Below are positions 45,489 through 53,450 of a DNA stretch of 64,000 nt, one piece after another (the first letter of the stretch is position 1; each line of letters opens with the position of its first letter). Source of the DNA: Gordonia terrae. GTDB lineage: Bacteria > Actinomycetota > Actinomycetes > Mycobacteriales > Mycobacteriaceae. The position numbers were made by a program, and so were the translations under genes. The notes below the pieces were generated by a model. That model saw only the letters and a list, made by a program, of their open reading frames with translations. It ran no database searches and had not been told where the DNA came from. The DNA is taken from contig NZ_CP016594.1 in assembly GCF_001698225.1 (NCBI RefSeq), positions 4,650,001-4,714,000 on the forward strand. The letters run 5' to 3'.

Positions 45489-46589
45489 GTGTCAGGGGTG
45501 TCAGCGACTGATGTGTTCGTGTTGTCCCGCCCGCACGGCACCGTGCGGGGCCGGGGCGCCGTCCGGGGTTTCACCGATGTCGATGCGGCCTCGGCCGCGC
45601 TGCGTTCCGGCGAGGTCGGCGCGCTGACCGGCGCGATCCCGTTCGATCTCGCCGACCCGGCCGCGCTGGTGGTGCCCGAGGTCCTGGACTTCGACGACGC
45701 ACCGCTGGCCGGCGGACCGCCGCTGTCGCGAATCCCGCTGTCGACCACCCTGCACCCCACCGCGGATGAACACCGCGAACGGGTGGCGCACGCCGTCAAA
45801 CGCATCGTTGCCGGCGACGTCGGCAAGGTGGTCCTCGCCCGCAGCGTCGACATCGTGCTCGACCGAGAGGTCGCGCCAGGCGAACTCCTCGATGCCCTCG
45901 CGGGCGGGAACGCCGGGCACAATGCGTTCGGCGTCGACCTCGGCGCGGCCACCGGCTCCGGGTCGTGGTTGTTCGGTGCGAGTCCCGAAGTGCTGCTGCG
46001 GAAGTCGGGATCGGTCGTCACCTGTCACCCGTACGCGGGGTCGGCGCCCCGATCGCCGGATCCGGTCGTCGACCGCGCGGTCGCCGACGGATTGTTCTCC
46101 TCGGCCAAGGATCTCGCCGAACACGCGTTCGTCGTGGATCATCTGCGGGACCGGCTGTCGCATCTGTGCGACGACGTCGACGCGCCGTCGACCCCGCGCC
46201 TGCAGTCGACCGGTGAGGTGTGGCATCTAGCCACCCCGATCCGCGCGACGCTCCGCGACCCCGCCACCACCGCACTGGATCTCGCGCTTCTGCTCGGACC
46301 AACCCCCGCCGTCTGCGGCACACCGAGTGATGTTGCGGCACAGATCATCCGAGAGGTCGAGGGGGAACGCGGCTTCTATGCGGGAGCCGTCGGCTGGTGC
46401 GACGCCGCCGGCGACGGCGAGTGGATGGTGACCATCCGGTGCCTCGAACTCGAGGCAGATCGTCGCAGCCTCCGCACGTGGGCCGGGGGCGGCATCGTCG
46501 AACACTCCGATCCCCAGGGCGAGCTCGAGGAGACCGCGTTCAAACTCCGCACGGTCTTGAACGCGTTGGGAATCGACGGCCTCGAATAG
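45489..46589 (+). CDS. Isochorismate synthase
   Basis: Converts chorismate to isochorismate for siderophore aryl caps or menaquinone. It has 366 residues. GDVGKVVLARSVDI, FGASPEVLLRKSG, CHPYAGSAPRS, STGEVWHLATPI, PTPAVCGTPS, and AGAVGWCDAAGDGEWMVTIR are conserved elements of the chorismate-utilising fold. The GTG at 45489 sits directly behind an iron box, so the iron-regulated (EntC/DhbC) role is more likely than the menaquinone one. No partner dhbA/B/E genes are in the window. Confidence 0.9.
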   Translation: MSGVSATDVFVLSRPHGTVRGRGAVRGFTDVDAASAALRSGEVGALTGAIPFDLADPAALVVPEVLDFDDAPLAGGPPLSRIPLSTTLHPTADEHRERVAHAVKRIVAGDVGKVVLARSVDIVLDREVAPGELLDALAGGNAGHNAFGVDLGAATGSGSWLFGASPEVLLRKSGSVVTCHPYAGSAPRSPDPVVDRAVADGLFSSAKDLAEHAFVVDHLRDRLSHLCDDVDAPSTPRLQSTGEVWHLATPIRATLRDPATTALDLALLLGPTPAVCGTPSDVAAQIIREVEGERGFYAGAVGWCDAAGDGEWMVTIRCLELEADRRSLRTWAGGGIVEHSDPQGELEETAFKLRTVLNALGIDGLE

Positions 46590-46610
46590 CCGCGTCCGGG
46601 CGGCGCCGGC

Positions 46611-47828
46611 TCAGCCCAGCGCCTGGTCCAGATCCCCGAGCAGGTCGTCGACCCCTTCGAGCCCGACCGACAGCCGCACCACCGAGTCGCTGAGGCCGAT
46701 GGCAGCGCGTCCGTCGGGCCCCATCGCACGATGCGTGGTGGTCGCCGGGTGGGTGATCAGCGACTTCGAGTCACCGAGATTATTGGAGATGTCGACGATC
46801 TGCAGGCCGTTGAGCACCTCGAAGGCGCGCTTCTTGCCGTCGATGCCGTCGTGGTCGTTGAGCTCGAAGGTCACCACGGTGCCGCCGCCCGACATCTGCG
46901 ACTTCGCGAGATCGTACTGCGGGTGAGATTGCAGGAACGGGTATTTCACCCACCGCACGCGCGGGTCGGCCTCGAGGAAGTCGGCGATCCGGAGCGCGGA
47001 GGACACCGAGGCGTCGACGCGTAGGCGCAGTGTCTCCAGACCCTTCACCAGCGTCCAGGCGTTGAACGGACTCAGCGCGGGACCGGTGTGGCGCATCAAC
47101 TGCTGGACCGGCCCGTCGATGTACTCCTTGGCGCCGAGCACGGCTCCGCCCATGACGCGGCCCTGTCCGTCGATGTGTTTGGTGCCCGAGTACACGATGA
47201 CGTCGGCGCCCAGATCGAGACCACGCTGCAGCAACGGCGTGGCGAAGACGTTGTCCAGCACCACCTGTGCGCCCGCGGCGTGCGCGAGTTCGGAGACCTT
47301 CACGACGTCGACGAGGCTCTGCATCGGGTTCGACGGGGTCTCGAAGAACACCGCGTCGGTGGGCTTCGACAGCGCCCGCTCCCACTGTTCGAGGTCTTCA
47401 CCGTCGACGAATTCGGTCTCCACACCCCACCGCGGCAGGATCTCGTTGCACACGACGAAGCAGGAACCGAACAGGCTGCGTGCGGCGACGAGCCGGTCAC
47501 CGGCCTTGAGCAGCGCCCCGAGTGCGACGAACACCGCGGCCATGCCGCTCGCGGTCGCGAAACACGCTTCAGCACCCTCGAGTTGACGCAGACGCTCCTG
47601 GAACATCTCGACGGTCGGGTTGCCGTAGCGCGAGTAGACGAATCGCTCGTCCTCCCCGGTGAAGGCACGTTCAGCCGCCTCGGCGGAGTCGTAGACGTAA
47701 CCGCTTGTGAGGTAGAGGCCCTCGGAGGTCTCGTGGAATCCGGAGCGCGACAATCCACCGCGTACCGCGATGGTGTCGGCCGACAACCCTTCGGGGAGCG
47801 GGCGACCCCCGGGCAGATCAGGACTCAC
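46611..47828 (-). CDS. metZ: O-succinylhomoserine sulfhydrylase
   Basis: Makes homocysteine directly from an O-acylhomoserine and sulphide. It is a 405-residue Cys/Met-metabolism PLP enzyme: SRYGNPTVEMFQERL, TASGMAAVFVALGALL, DNVFATPLLQRGL and the PLP lysine in YSGTKHIDGQG. The GTG at 47828, with GGAGG 6 bases before it and GTGA overlap with the rhodanese stop, is preferred over the GTG at 47840. The rhodanese-metZ pairing is the same as in M. tuberculosis (Rv0390-metZ). Confidence 0.95.
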   Translation of the reverse strand: MSPDLPGGRPLPEGLSADTIAVRGGLSRSGFHETSEGLYLTSGYVYDSAEAAERAFTGEDERFVYSRYGNPTVEMFQERLRQLEGAEACFATASGMAAVFVALGALLKAGDRLVAARSLFGSCFVVCNEILPRWGVETEFVDGEDLEQWERALSKPTDAVFFETPSNPMQSLVDVVKVSELAHAAGAQVVLDNVFATPLLQRGLDLGADVIVYSGTKHIDGQGRVMGGAVLGAKEYIDGPVQQLMRHTGPALSPFNAWTLVKGLETLRLRVDASVSSALRIADFLEADPRVRWVKYPFLQSHPQYDLAKSQMSGGGTVVTFELNDHDGIDGKKRAFEVLNGLQIVDISNNLGDSKSLITHPATTTHRAMGPDGRAAIGLSDSVVRLSVGLEGVDDLLGDLDQALG

Positions 47829-48238
47829 GATTGCCTCCACGGCAGGTTCTCGGCACGCCAGCCCGACGCGCCGCGATGGTCGTTCTCATCGAGGGCACCC
47901 TCGAAACCGTCGACGATGTTGTAGGCCTTGCCGATTCCGTCGGCGGTCGCGGCTTGCGCGGCGCCGATCGACCGATGCCCGGAGCGGCAGATGAAGATGA
48001 CCTCCTGGTCGTCGGACACGCCCGAATCGCGCAGCTGTGCGACGAAGTCGTCGTTACGCCGCCCCTCGGGAAAGGTGGTCCACTCGGCGAAGATCGTGCG
48101 CTTGCCCAGGATCTCGAGGTCGGGCACGCCGACGAACGACCATTCGGCTTGCGTCCGACAGTCCACCAGCACCGCGTTCGGATTGCTCTCGAGCTTCTCC
48201 CACGCCTCACGGGGGGTCAGGTCACCGGCATAGGTCAT
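47825..48238 (-). CDS. Rhodanese-domain sulfurtransferase coupled to metZ
   Basis: A 137-residue single rhodanese domain. LVDCRTQAEWSFVGVPDL is the first signature and ICRSGHRSIGAA the active-site loop with its persulfide-forming cysteine. It may deliver sulphur to MetZ or to a carrier. The ATG at 48238 overlaps the upstream stop (ATGA), and its own stop overlaps metZ, so all three genes are coupled. Confidence 0.9.
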   Translation of the reverse strand: MTYAGDLTPREAWEKLESNPNAVLVDCRTQAEWSFVGVPDLEILGKRTIFAEWTTFPEGRRNDDFVAQLRDSGVSDDQEVIFICRSGHRSIGAAQAATADGIGKAYNIVDGFEGALDENDHRGASGWRAENLPWRQS

Positions 48239-48705
48239 GAGGAACACACCTTCCATTCGCCGTTCTCGCGCACCACGATCGTGTCGACGACGTTCACGTC
48301 GTCGGGTGTCTTGTCATAGTGCCAATGAACCTTCGCGGTCGCCCGGTCACCGTCGACGACCAATTCCGTGATCTCCGGGATCTCGATGTGACCGTTGCGG
48401 GTCAGGGTTTCCCGGTTGTCCTGCACGAACCGCTCTTCGGAGATGAAATCGGCCGCCTCCACGTCGGCGGCGCAGATGTTCGCCCGGTACTCGGCATAAT
48501 TCGGGCCGTTCCGCGCGGTGTAGACGTCGTTGATCGCGTACTGGACCTGGGCCGAGTCGCCGGCCCGGTCCTCGGCGGGACGGGTCACATTCGACAGCAC
48601 GACGCCGAGCACGACGAGGCCCACGACGCCCGCCGCGACGAAGAACGGCCATGCGTTCTTCCACGACGGGGGCCTCTGGTCACCCTCACCTGCAGCTTCG
48701 GCCAT
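48235..48705 (-). CDS. Membrane-anchored protein with extracytoplasmic NTF2-like domain
   Basis: A 156-residue protein. One transmembrane helix (AWPFFVAAGVVGLVVLGVVL) follows a short Pro-rich cytoplasmic head; the outside part (QVQYAINDVYTARNGPNYAE, then TELVVDGDRATAKVHWHYDK, ending WKVCSS) has the helix-then-strand pattern of NTF2/DUF4878-type domains. It contains two cysteines that could pair. It is the first gene of the unit that continues with rhodanese and metZ. Function unknown. Confidence 0.7.
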   Translation of the reverse strand: MAEAAGEGDQRPPSWKNAWPFFVAAGVVGLVVLGVVLSNVTRPAEDRAGDSAQVQYAINDVYTARNGPNYAEYRANICAADVEAADFISEERFVQDNRETLTRNGHIEIPEITELVVDGDRATAKVHWHYDKTPDDVNVVDTIVVRENGEWKVCSS

Positions 48706-48822
48706 GGCGGGCAGTCTATCGAGCGTCCCGGGACCGGTTGAGACCGGCGTCGCCGGCCGTGCGGTGCCCGACGAGCGCACCCGCGCGTCGTCGACAATCG
48801 GAACACCGTGAGTAAGGTGGCC

Positions 48823-48870
48823 CTAAGTACCTGAGTAGCTAAGTACCTGAGTACCGAAGTACACCGGAGA
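48823..48870. repeat. 16-bp tandem direct repeats before the siderophore-binding lipoprotein
   Basis: CTAAGTACCTGAGTAG (48823-48838) and CTAAGTACCTGAGTAC (48839-48854) differ at one base and are head-to-tail; CGAAGTACACCGGAGA (48855-48870) is a weaker third unit. Just upstream, TAAGGTGGCCCTAAGTA may be a degenerate iron box. The array fills the promoter of the 48909 gene. Regularly spaced copies suggest stacked binding of a regulator. Confidence 0.6.
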
Positions 48871-48908
48871 ACGACGACGCCGAACGCAACGACCAGCGAG
48901 GACCCCGG

Positions 48909-49934
48909 ATGCGCTCTACCACCCGCCGCACACTCACCCTTCTCGTCGGGCTGCTCGCGGCAGCTCTCGTGGCGACCTCGTGTTCGCCGCCGGATGAGAC
49001 CGTCGACTCCGGGATGGCGCAGGCGCCCGCCCCCGAGGCGGGCGCGATCCCGGTGACCGTGCAGCAGGTCTATGCCCCCGCGACGGTCGCACAGGCGCCG
49101 AAACGCGTCGCGGCGATGGGCGTCGGCGACGGAGACACCCTGCTCGCGCTGGGGATCACCCCCACCACGATCGCGCCCTTCGCCGACCCCGACCAGGCGT
49201 CGGCACCGTGGAATGCCGAGCTGCTCGCGGACTCGAACCCGGTCGTCCTCCCCAATTCCTCGGGTGCGTTCGGCGACGAGATCCCCAAGACCCTGGCCAC
49301 CGAACCCGACCTCATCACCGCGGTCGGCGCCGACCCCACCCGCGATCAGTTCGACCTGCTGAGCAAGACCGCACCGACGATCCTGCGGCCCGCGCAGTTC
49401 CAGCCCTGGCAGGTGCCGTGGGACGCGCAGACCCGACAGATCGGCACCGCCGTCGGGCTGCCCGAGCTGGCCGACCAGAAGGTGGCCGAGACCGAGCAGT
49501 TCCTCGCACGAGTCCGCGAGCAGAATCCGCAACTCGCGGGCAAGACCGCTGTGGTCGTCACCGCCAGCCCGACCGGCGGCGTGTCGATCTACGGCCCCGG
49601 CGACGGCCGCGGGCAGACCGTCGCCGGATACGGACTGACCTTCCCGCCGGCGCTGCAGCCATCGCTGACCAGCGGATTCTACGGCGACCTCCCGGCCGAG
49701 AGCCTGAACCTGCTCGACTCGGCCGACGTCGTCGTCGCCGTCGACTGGGAGGGATCCAACGACCGGCTGAAGTCGAACGCGGCATTCAACCGCCTCGCCG
49801 TTGCGCAGTCGGGCCGCGTCGTCTACCTGCCCCAAGAGGTCGGCAGTGCCATGTCGGTGCCGACGGTTCTGACCATCCCGTGGGTCGCCGATCAGGCCGT
49901 CGAACCGATCGCGGCCGCCGCGGGCAAGGCCTGA
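48909..49934 (+). CDS. Ferric-siderophore ABC transporter substrate-binding lipoprotein
   Basis: A 341-residue FepB/FhuD-type (helical-backbone) binding protein. The signal peptide ends in a lipobox with cysteine at residue 25 (VATSC). PKRVAAMGVGDGDTLLALGI and LATEPDLITAVGADPTRDQF are typical of the family. It should hand ferric siderophore to the FecCD-type permeases encoded at 52407-55428, although fprA and a secreted protein intervene. The upstream tandem repeats are probably its control region. Confidence 0.9.
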   Translation: MRSTTRRTLTLLVGLLAAALVATSCSPPDETVDSGMAQAPAPEAGAIPVTVQQVYAPATVAQAPKRVAAMGVGDGDTLLALGITPTTIAPFADPDQASAPWNAELLADSNPVVLPNSSGAFGDEIPKTLATEPDLITAVGADPTRDQFDLLSKTAPTILRPAQFQPWQVPWDAQTRQIGTAVGLPELADQKVAETEQFLARVREQNPQLAGKTAVVVTASPTGGVSIYGPGDGRGQTVAGYGLTFPPALQPSLTSGFYGDLPAESLNLLDSADVVVAVDWEGSNDRLKSNAAFNRLAVAQSGRVVYLPQEVGSAMSVPTVLTIPWVADQAVEPIAAAAGKA

Positions 49935-49970
49935 GCCTGCCGCGGCCCCGGCCGCCGATCACCCGTCGAG

Positions 49971-49986
49971 GTGAGGGTTACCTCAC
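49971..49986. terminator. Short hairpin after the binding-protein gene
   Basis: GTGAGG-GTTA-CCTCAC, with perfect 6-bp arms, lies 36 bases past the stop codon and is followed by a few T residues (ATTTTGG). It may be a terminator; an operator for fprA is the alternative. Confidence 0.4.
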
Positions 49987-50028
49987 AGACGGATTTTGGT
50001 CGGGGACAGCAAGCGCCTACCGTAGAAG

Positions 50029-50043
50029 GGATAGGCCTTATCC
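50029..50043. promoter_or_regulatory. Palindrome in the fprA promoter region
   Basis: GGATAGGCCTTATCC, with 5-bp arms around GGCCT, lies about 70 bp before fprA. No family of regulator can be assigned from the sequence. Confidence 0.35.
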
Positions 50044-50113
50044 ATACGCGCGGACCCGGGGGTCACCGAGATTACTGGCCGGCGCGTGCTGAGCAACGGA
50101 AGACACCTACTCC

Positions 50114-51511
50114 ATGAGCGACAACAGCCGCCCGCTGCGGGTTGCGATCGTCGGTGCCGGTCCCGCCGGGATCTACGCCGCCGACGCGTTGATGAAGTCC
50201 GACACCGCCAAGGACCGCGGCGTCAGCATCGATCTGTATGAGCGGATGCCCGCTCCGTTCGGTCTGATCCGCTACGGCGTCGCACCCGACCACCCGCGCA
50301 TCAAGGGCATCATCACCGCCCTGCACAAGGTCCTCGACAAACCACAGGTACGCCTGCTCGGCAACGTCGACTACGGCACCGACATCACCATCGACGAACT
50401 GCGCGCCCACTACGACGCGGTGATCTTCTCCACCGGCGCCACCGACGACCGCGTCCTCGACATCCCCGGCATCGACCTCGACGGCAGCTACGGCGCCGCC
50501 CAGTTCGTCGCCTGGTACGACGGCCACCCCGACTTCCCCCGCACCTGGCCGCTCGAGGCCGAGAAGGTCGCAGTCATCGGCGTCGGCAACGTCGCCCTCG
50601 ACGTCGCACGCGTACTCGCCAAGACCGGCGACGAACTGCTGCCCACCGAGATCCCCGCCAACGTCTACGAAGGCCTCAAAGCCAACAAGGCCATCGAGGT
50701 CCACGTCTTCGGCCGCCGCGGCCCCGCGCAGGCCAAGTTCACCCCCCTCGAACTCAAAGAACTCGACCACTCCCCCAACATCGAAGTCATCGTCAACCCC
50801 GAGGACATCGACTACGACGAGGGCTCGGCCGTCGCGCGCCGCGGATCGAAGATCACCGACCAGGTCGCCACGATCATCGAGAACTACGCGATCCGCGAAC
50901 CCAAACAGGGCGCGATCCACAAGCTGTTCCTGCACTTCTTCGAAAGCCCCACCGAAATCCTCGGCGAAGACGGCAAGGTCGTCGGTCTGCGCACCGAACG
51001 CACCCAGCTCGACGGCACCGGCAACGTCAAACCCACCGGCAAGACCACCGACTGGGAAGTCGGCGCGGTCTACCGCGCGGTCGGCTACCTCTCCGACAAC
51101 CTGCCCGAGATCCCATTCGACTCCCAAGCCGGCGTCATCCCCAACGAAGCCGGACGCGTCTTCGACGAAGGCCACCAGCTCACCGGCATCTACACCACCG
51201 GCTGGGTCAAACGCGGCCCCGTCGGCCTCATCGGCCACACCAAGGGCGACGCCAACGAGACCGTCGACTGCATCCTCAAAGACATGGAAGCCGGGGCCCT
51301 CAACCAACCCGGCAAACCCGGCGAGGACGCCATCATCGAACTCCTCGAGTCCAAGAGCATCCCGTTCACCACCTGGGACGGCTGGTACCGACTCGACGAA
51401 CACGAACGCGCACTCGGCGCCGCCGAAGGCCGCGAACGCGTCAAGGTCGTCGAACGCGAGGACATGCTCGCCGCGTCGGAGCCCGACAAGGTGTCCCGCC
51501 CCTCCGCGTGA
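50114..51511 (+). CDS. fprA: NADPH-ferredoxin reductase FprA
   Basis: Moves electrons between NADPH and ferredoxin, feeding cytochromes P450 and other enzymes. It is a 465-residue adrenodoxin-reductase-like flavoprotein: VAIVGAGPAGIYAADAL binds FAD, FGLIRYGVAPDHPRIKGI is a family hallmark, GVGNVALDVARVLAK binds NADPH, and RRGPAQAKFT and TTGWVKRGPVGLIGHTKGDA follow. Its codon use is noticeably more restricted to C-ending codons than that of neighbours, in keeping with high expression. A strong terminator follows. Confidence 0.95.
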   Translation: MSDNSRPLRVAIVGAGPAGIYAADALMKSDTAKDRGVSIDLYERMPAPFGLIRYGVAPDHPRIKGIITALHKVLDKPQVRLLGNVDYGTDITIDELRAHYDAVIFSTGATDDRVLDIPGIDLDGSYGAAQFVAWYDGHPDFPRTWPLEAEKVAVIGVGNVALDVARVLAKTGDELLPTEIPANVYEGLKANKAIEVHVFGRRGPAQAKFTPLELKELDHSPNIEVIVNPEDIDYDEGSAVARRGSKITDQVATIIENYAIREPKQGAIHKLFLHFFESPTEILGEDGKVVGLRTERTQLDGTGNVKPTGKTTDWEVGAVYRAVGYLSDNLPEIPFDSQAGVIPNEAGRVFDEGHQLTGIYTTGWVKRGPVGLIGHTKGDANETVDCILKDMEAGALNQPGKPGEDAIIELLESKSIPFTTWDGWYRLDEHERALGAAEGRERVKVVEREDMLAASEPDKVSRPSA

Positions 51512-51520
51512 CGAACGCAC

Positions 51521-51557
51521 AAGAGCGGCGGCCGAGATCTCTCGGTCGCCGCTCTTT
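51521..51557. terminator. Rho-independent-type terminator after fprA
   Basis: AAGAGCGGCGGCCGAG pairs with CTCGGTCGCCGCTCTT over 16 bp (one wobble) with an ATCT loop and trailing T. It starts 9 bases after the fprA stop. Confidence 0.88.
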
Positions 51558-51624
51558 CGCATGCGCCCGGCGGGTGCGGGGGCGTCCTCCCCGCACGCCG
51601 CCCGGCGCGAAATGCTTCAGTTGT

Positions 51625-52134
51625 TCATCGACCGGGGATCGCGGGAACGCCCGCGACGTCGGTGCCGCCGCCGGTCAGGACCGTCGACGCCGACGCCGAG
51701 GAGCCCGTGCCGAGCCGGTCCAACGGGTTGTCGACGCGCCGGACGTTCCACCAGAAACCGGCATTGTCGGTCAGGTTCTCGGCGTAGTCGGAGATCGCGT
51801 ATCCGGCGATCGATGACGGGAAGCAGCCGAACCAGGTGGTCTTGATCGTGAGCGATTCGTTCTTCTTCAGCTGCGACTTGAACTTCGTCGCGCCGTTGAT
51901 CTCCTGCAGGGTGACGTTGCGGAACTCGCCGTCACGCGCGGTGACCCGCATGAACCGGGTCATGCTCCACGCCTGGTTCCACGGAGTGCCCGGAGCAGCG
52001 AACTGGCAGTAGACCCCGCCCGTCATCTGGAGGTTGGGAACGGCGGCGTGGGCGGGTGCAGCACCCACCAACGTTCCACCGGCGATTCCTGCGGCGACCA
52101 GAACCCCTGTGAGAGCCCGTTTCAGCGATTTCAT
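51625..52134 (-). CDS. Small secreted protein of unknown function
   Basis: A 169-residue exported protein. The signal peptide MKSLKRALTGVLVAAGIAGG ends near AHA/AVPN. The mature part is short and beta-rich (VYCQFAAPGTPWNQAW, FKSQLKKNESLTIKTTWFG) with two cysteines that may form a disulfide, and a Ser/Gly/Thr-rich end. AGGAGG stands 4 bases before the ATG at 52134, which fixes the start. It converges on fprA and is divergent from the siderophore permease operon. I do not recognise a family. Confidence 0.7.
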   Translation of the reverse strand: MKSLKRALTGVLVAAGIAGGTLVGAAPAHAAVPNLQMTGGVYCQFAAPGTPWNQAWSMTRFMRVTARDGEFRNVTLQEINGATKFKSQLKKNESLTIKTTWFGCFPSSIAGYAISDYAENLTDNAGFWWNVRRVDNPLDRLGTGSSASASTVLTGGGTDVAGVPAIPGR

Positions 52135-52388
52135 CGATCCTCCTCGTTCGTAGGCGACACTGTTGTGTTTCCCGACGTCGCCGTCGTGGGGCGGTTCATC
52201 CCATCCCACCGGCGACCGGTCTGCTGCTGTCGGTCCGAGATGCCCACCGACACCGGGACTATCGACCCAGCCTGAGCGAAGTGTTACCGCGCGCACAGCC
52301 TTCCCTCAGCATTCGTCGGCATTTCGTTATCCGAACGACACCCGGCTTGTCTGCTCCGCACACGGCGCGGAGGCGTCCCCGCGCAAGG

Positions 52389-52407
52389 TTGGTAAGGTTT
52401 ACCTTCG
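52389..52407. promoter_or_regulatory. IdeR/DtxR-type iron box at the siderophore permease start
   Basis: TTGGTAAGGTTTACCTTCG contains GGTAAGGTTTACC, a near-perfect inverted repeat similar to the centre of iron boxes. It touches the GTG start of the first permease gene, so iron-dependent repression of uptake is likely. Confidence 0.65.
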
Positions 52408-53450
52408 TGCGCCGATCTGTCCGAGTTCTCGGAATCCCGCTGCTGCTAGCGACCCTTGCAGCGCTGGTCGTCGCGTCCGTGCTCTTCGGGACCCGACCGG
52501 TCCCTCTCGACGAGATCTGGCCGAGCTTCACCGCCGGCGCCCAGGAGATCTGGAACGCGTTGATCAATCTGCGGATGCCGCAGGTGCCGAAGGACACCGA
52601 CGTCGACGGGATCGTGTGGGACCTCCGTGTGCCGCGCACACTGCTCGGCCTGTCCGCCGGACTCGCGATCGGTGCGGCCGGCGCCATCACGCAGGGCCAC
52701 ACCCGCAACCCGATCGCCGACCCCGGAATGCTGGGCGTCAACGCCGGAGCCGCATGCGCTGTCGTGGGCGGCATCTATCTGCTGGGGATCACCAGCCCGA
52801 TCGCGTTCATGTTCTTCGGCCTCGTCGGCGCGATCATCGCGTCGACCGTGGTGTTCGGGTTGTCGTCGCTGAGTGGCTCGAGTCCGCTGACCCTGGTGCT
52901 CGCGGGTACCGGCCTGACCGCGATGCTGACCGCCATCACGTCCGCGATCGTGCTCGTGGACACCAATTCGCTGGACCAGTGGCGCTTCTGGAGTGTCGGG
53001 TCCACGGCGGGCCGGGGCATCGACGTGTTCTGGGCCAGCCTGCCGTTCATCGGCGTCGGACTCGTCCTCGCGCTGGCGAGCGGATTCTTCCTCAACGTCC
53101 TGAGCCTGGGCGACGACATGACCAAGGCACTCGGTTCCCGGGTCGTGCTGATCCGAGCCCTCGGCGTGCTGACGATCACCCTGCTCATCGGAGCCGCCAC
53201 CGCGGCCTGCGGCCCGATCGTGTTCCTCGGTCTGGTCGTCCCGCACATCGCGCGCGCGATCGTGGGCGCCGACTACCGGTGGATCATCCCGTACTCCGCT
53301 CTGCTCGGCGGCATCCTCCTCGTCGGTTGCGACATCCTCGGCCGCGTCGTCGCCCGCCCCGGCGAAGTCCAGGTCGGTGTGATGTTGGCACTGGTCGGGG
53401 CGCCGTTCCTCATCGTCATGGTCCGCCGACAGAGATTGGGGACCGTGTGA
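52407..53450 (+). CDS. FecCD-family siderophore ABC permease (first)
   Basis: A 347-residue permease with about ten transmembrane helices. Markers include LRVPRTLLGLSAGLAIGAAG, TRNPIADPGMLGVNAGAA, QWRFWSVGS and CGPIVFLGLVVPHIAR. The GTG at 52407 is chosen because it follows the iron box; no Shine-Dalgarno is seen, so the mRNA may be leaderless. It pairs with the next permease to form the channel. Confidence 0.92.
   Translation: MRRSVRVLGIPLLLATLAALVVASVLFGTRPVPLDEIWPSFTAGAQEIWNALINLRMPQVPKDTDVDGIVWDLRVPRTLLGLSAGLAIGAAGAITQGHTRNPIADPGMLGVNAGAACAVVGGIYLLGITSPIAFMFFGLVGAIIASTVVFGLSSLSGSSPLTLVLAGTGLTAMLTAITSAIVLVDTNSLDQWRFWSVGSTAGRGIDVFWASLPFIGVGLVLALASGFFLNVLSLGDDMTKALGSRVVLIRALGVLTITLLIGAATAACGPIVFLGLVVPHIARAIVGADYRWIIPYSALLGGILLVGCDILGRVVARPGEVQVGVMLALVGAPFLIVMVRRQRLGTV

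Noticed and set aside
52135..52388. A gene in the gap between the secreted protein and the siderophore permease
   Set aside because: Only open frames without ribosome-binding sites or family features; the stretch most likely holds the two divergent promoters.
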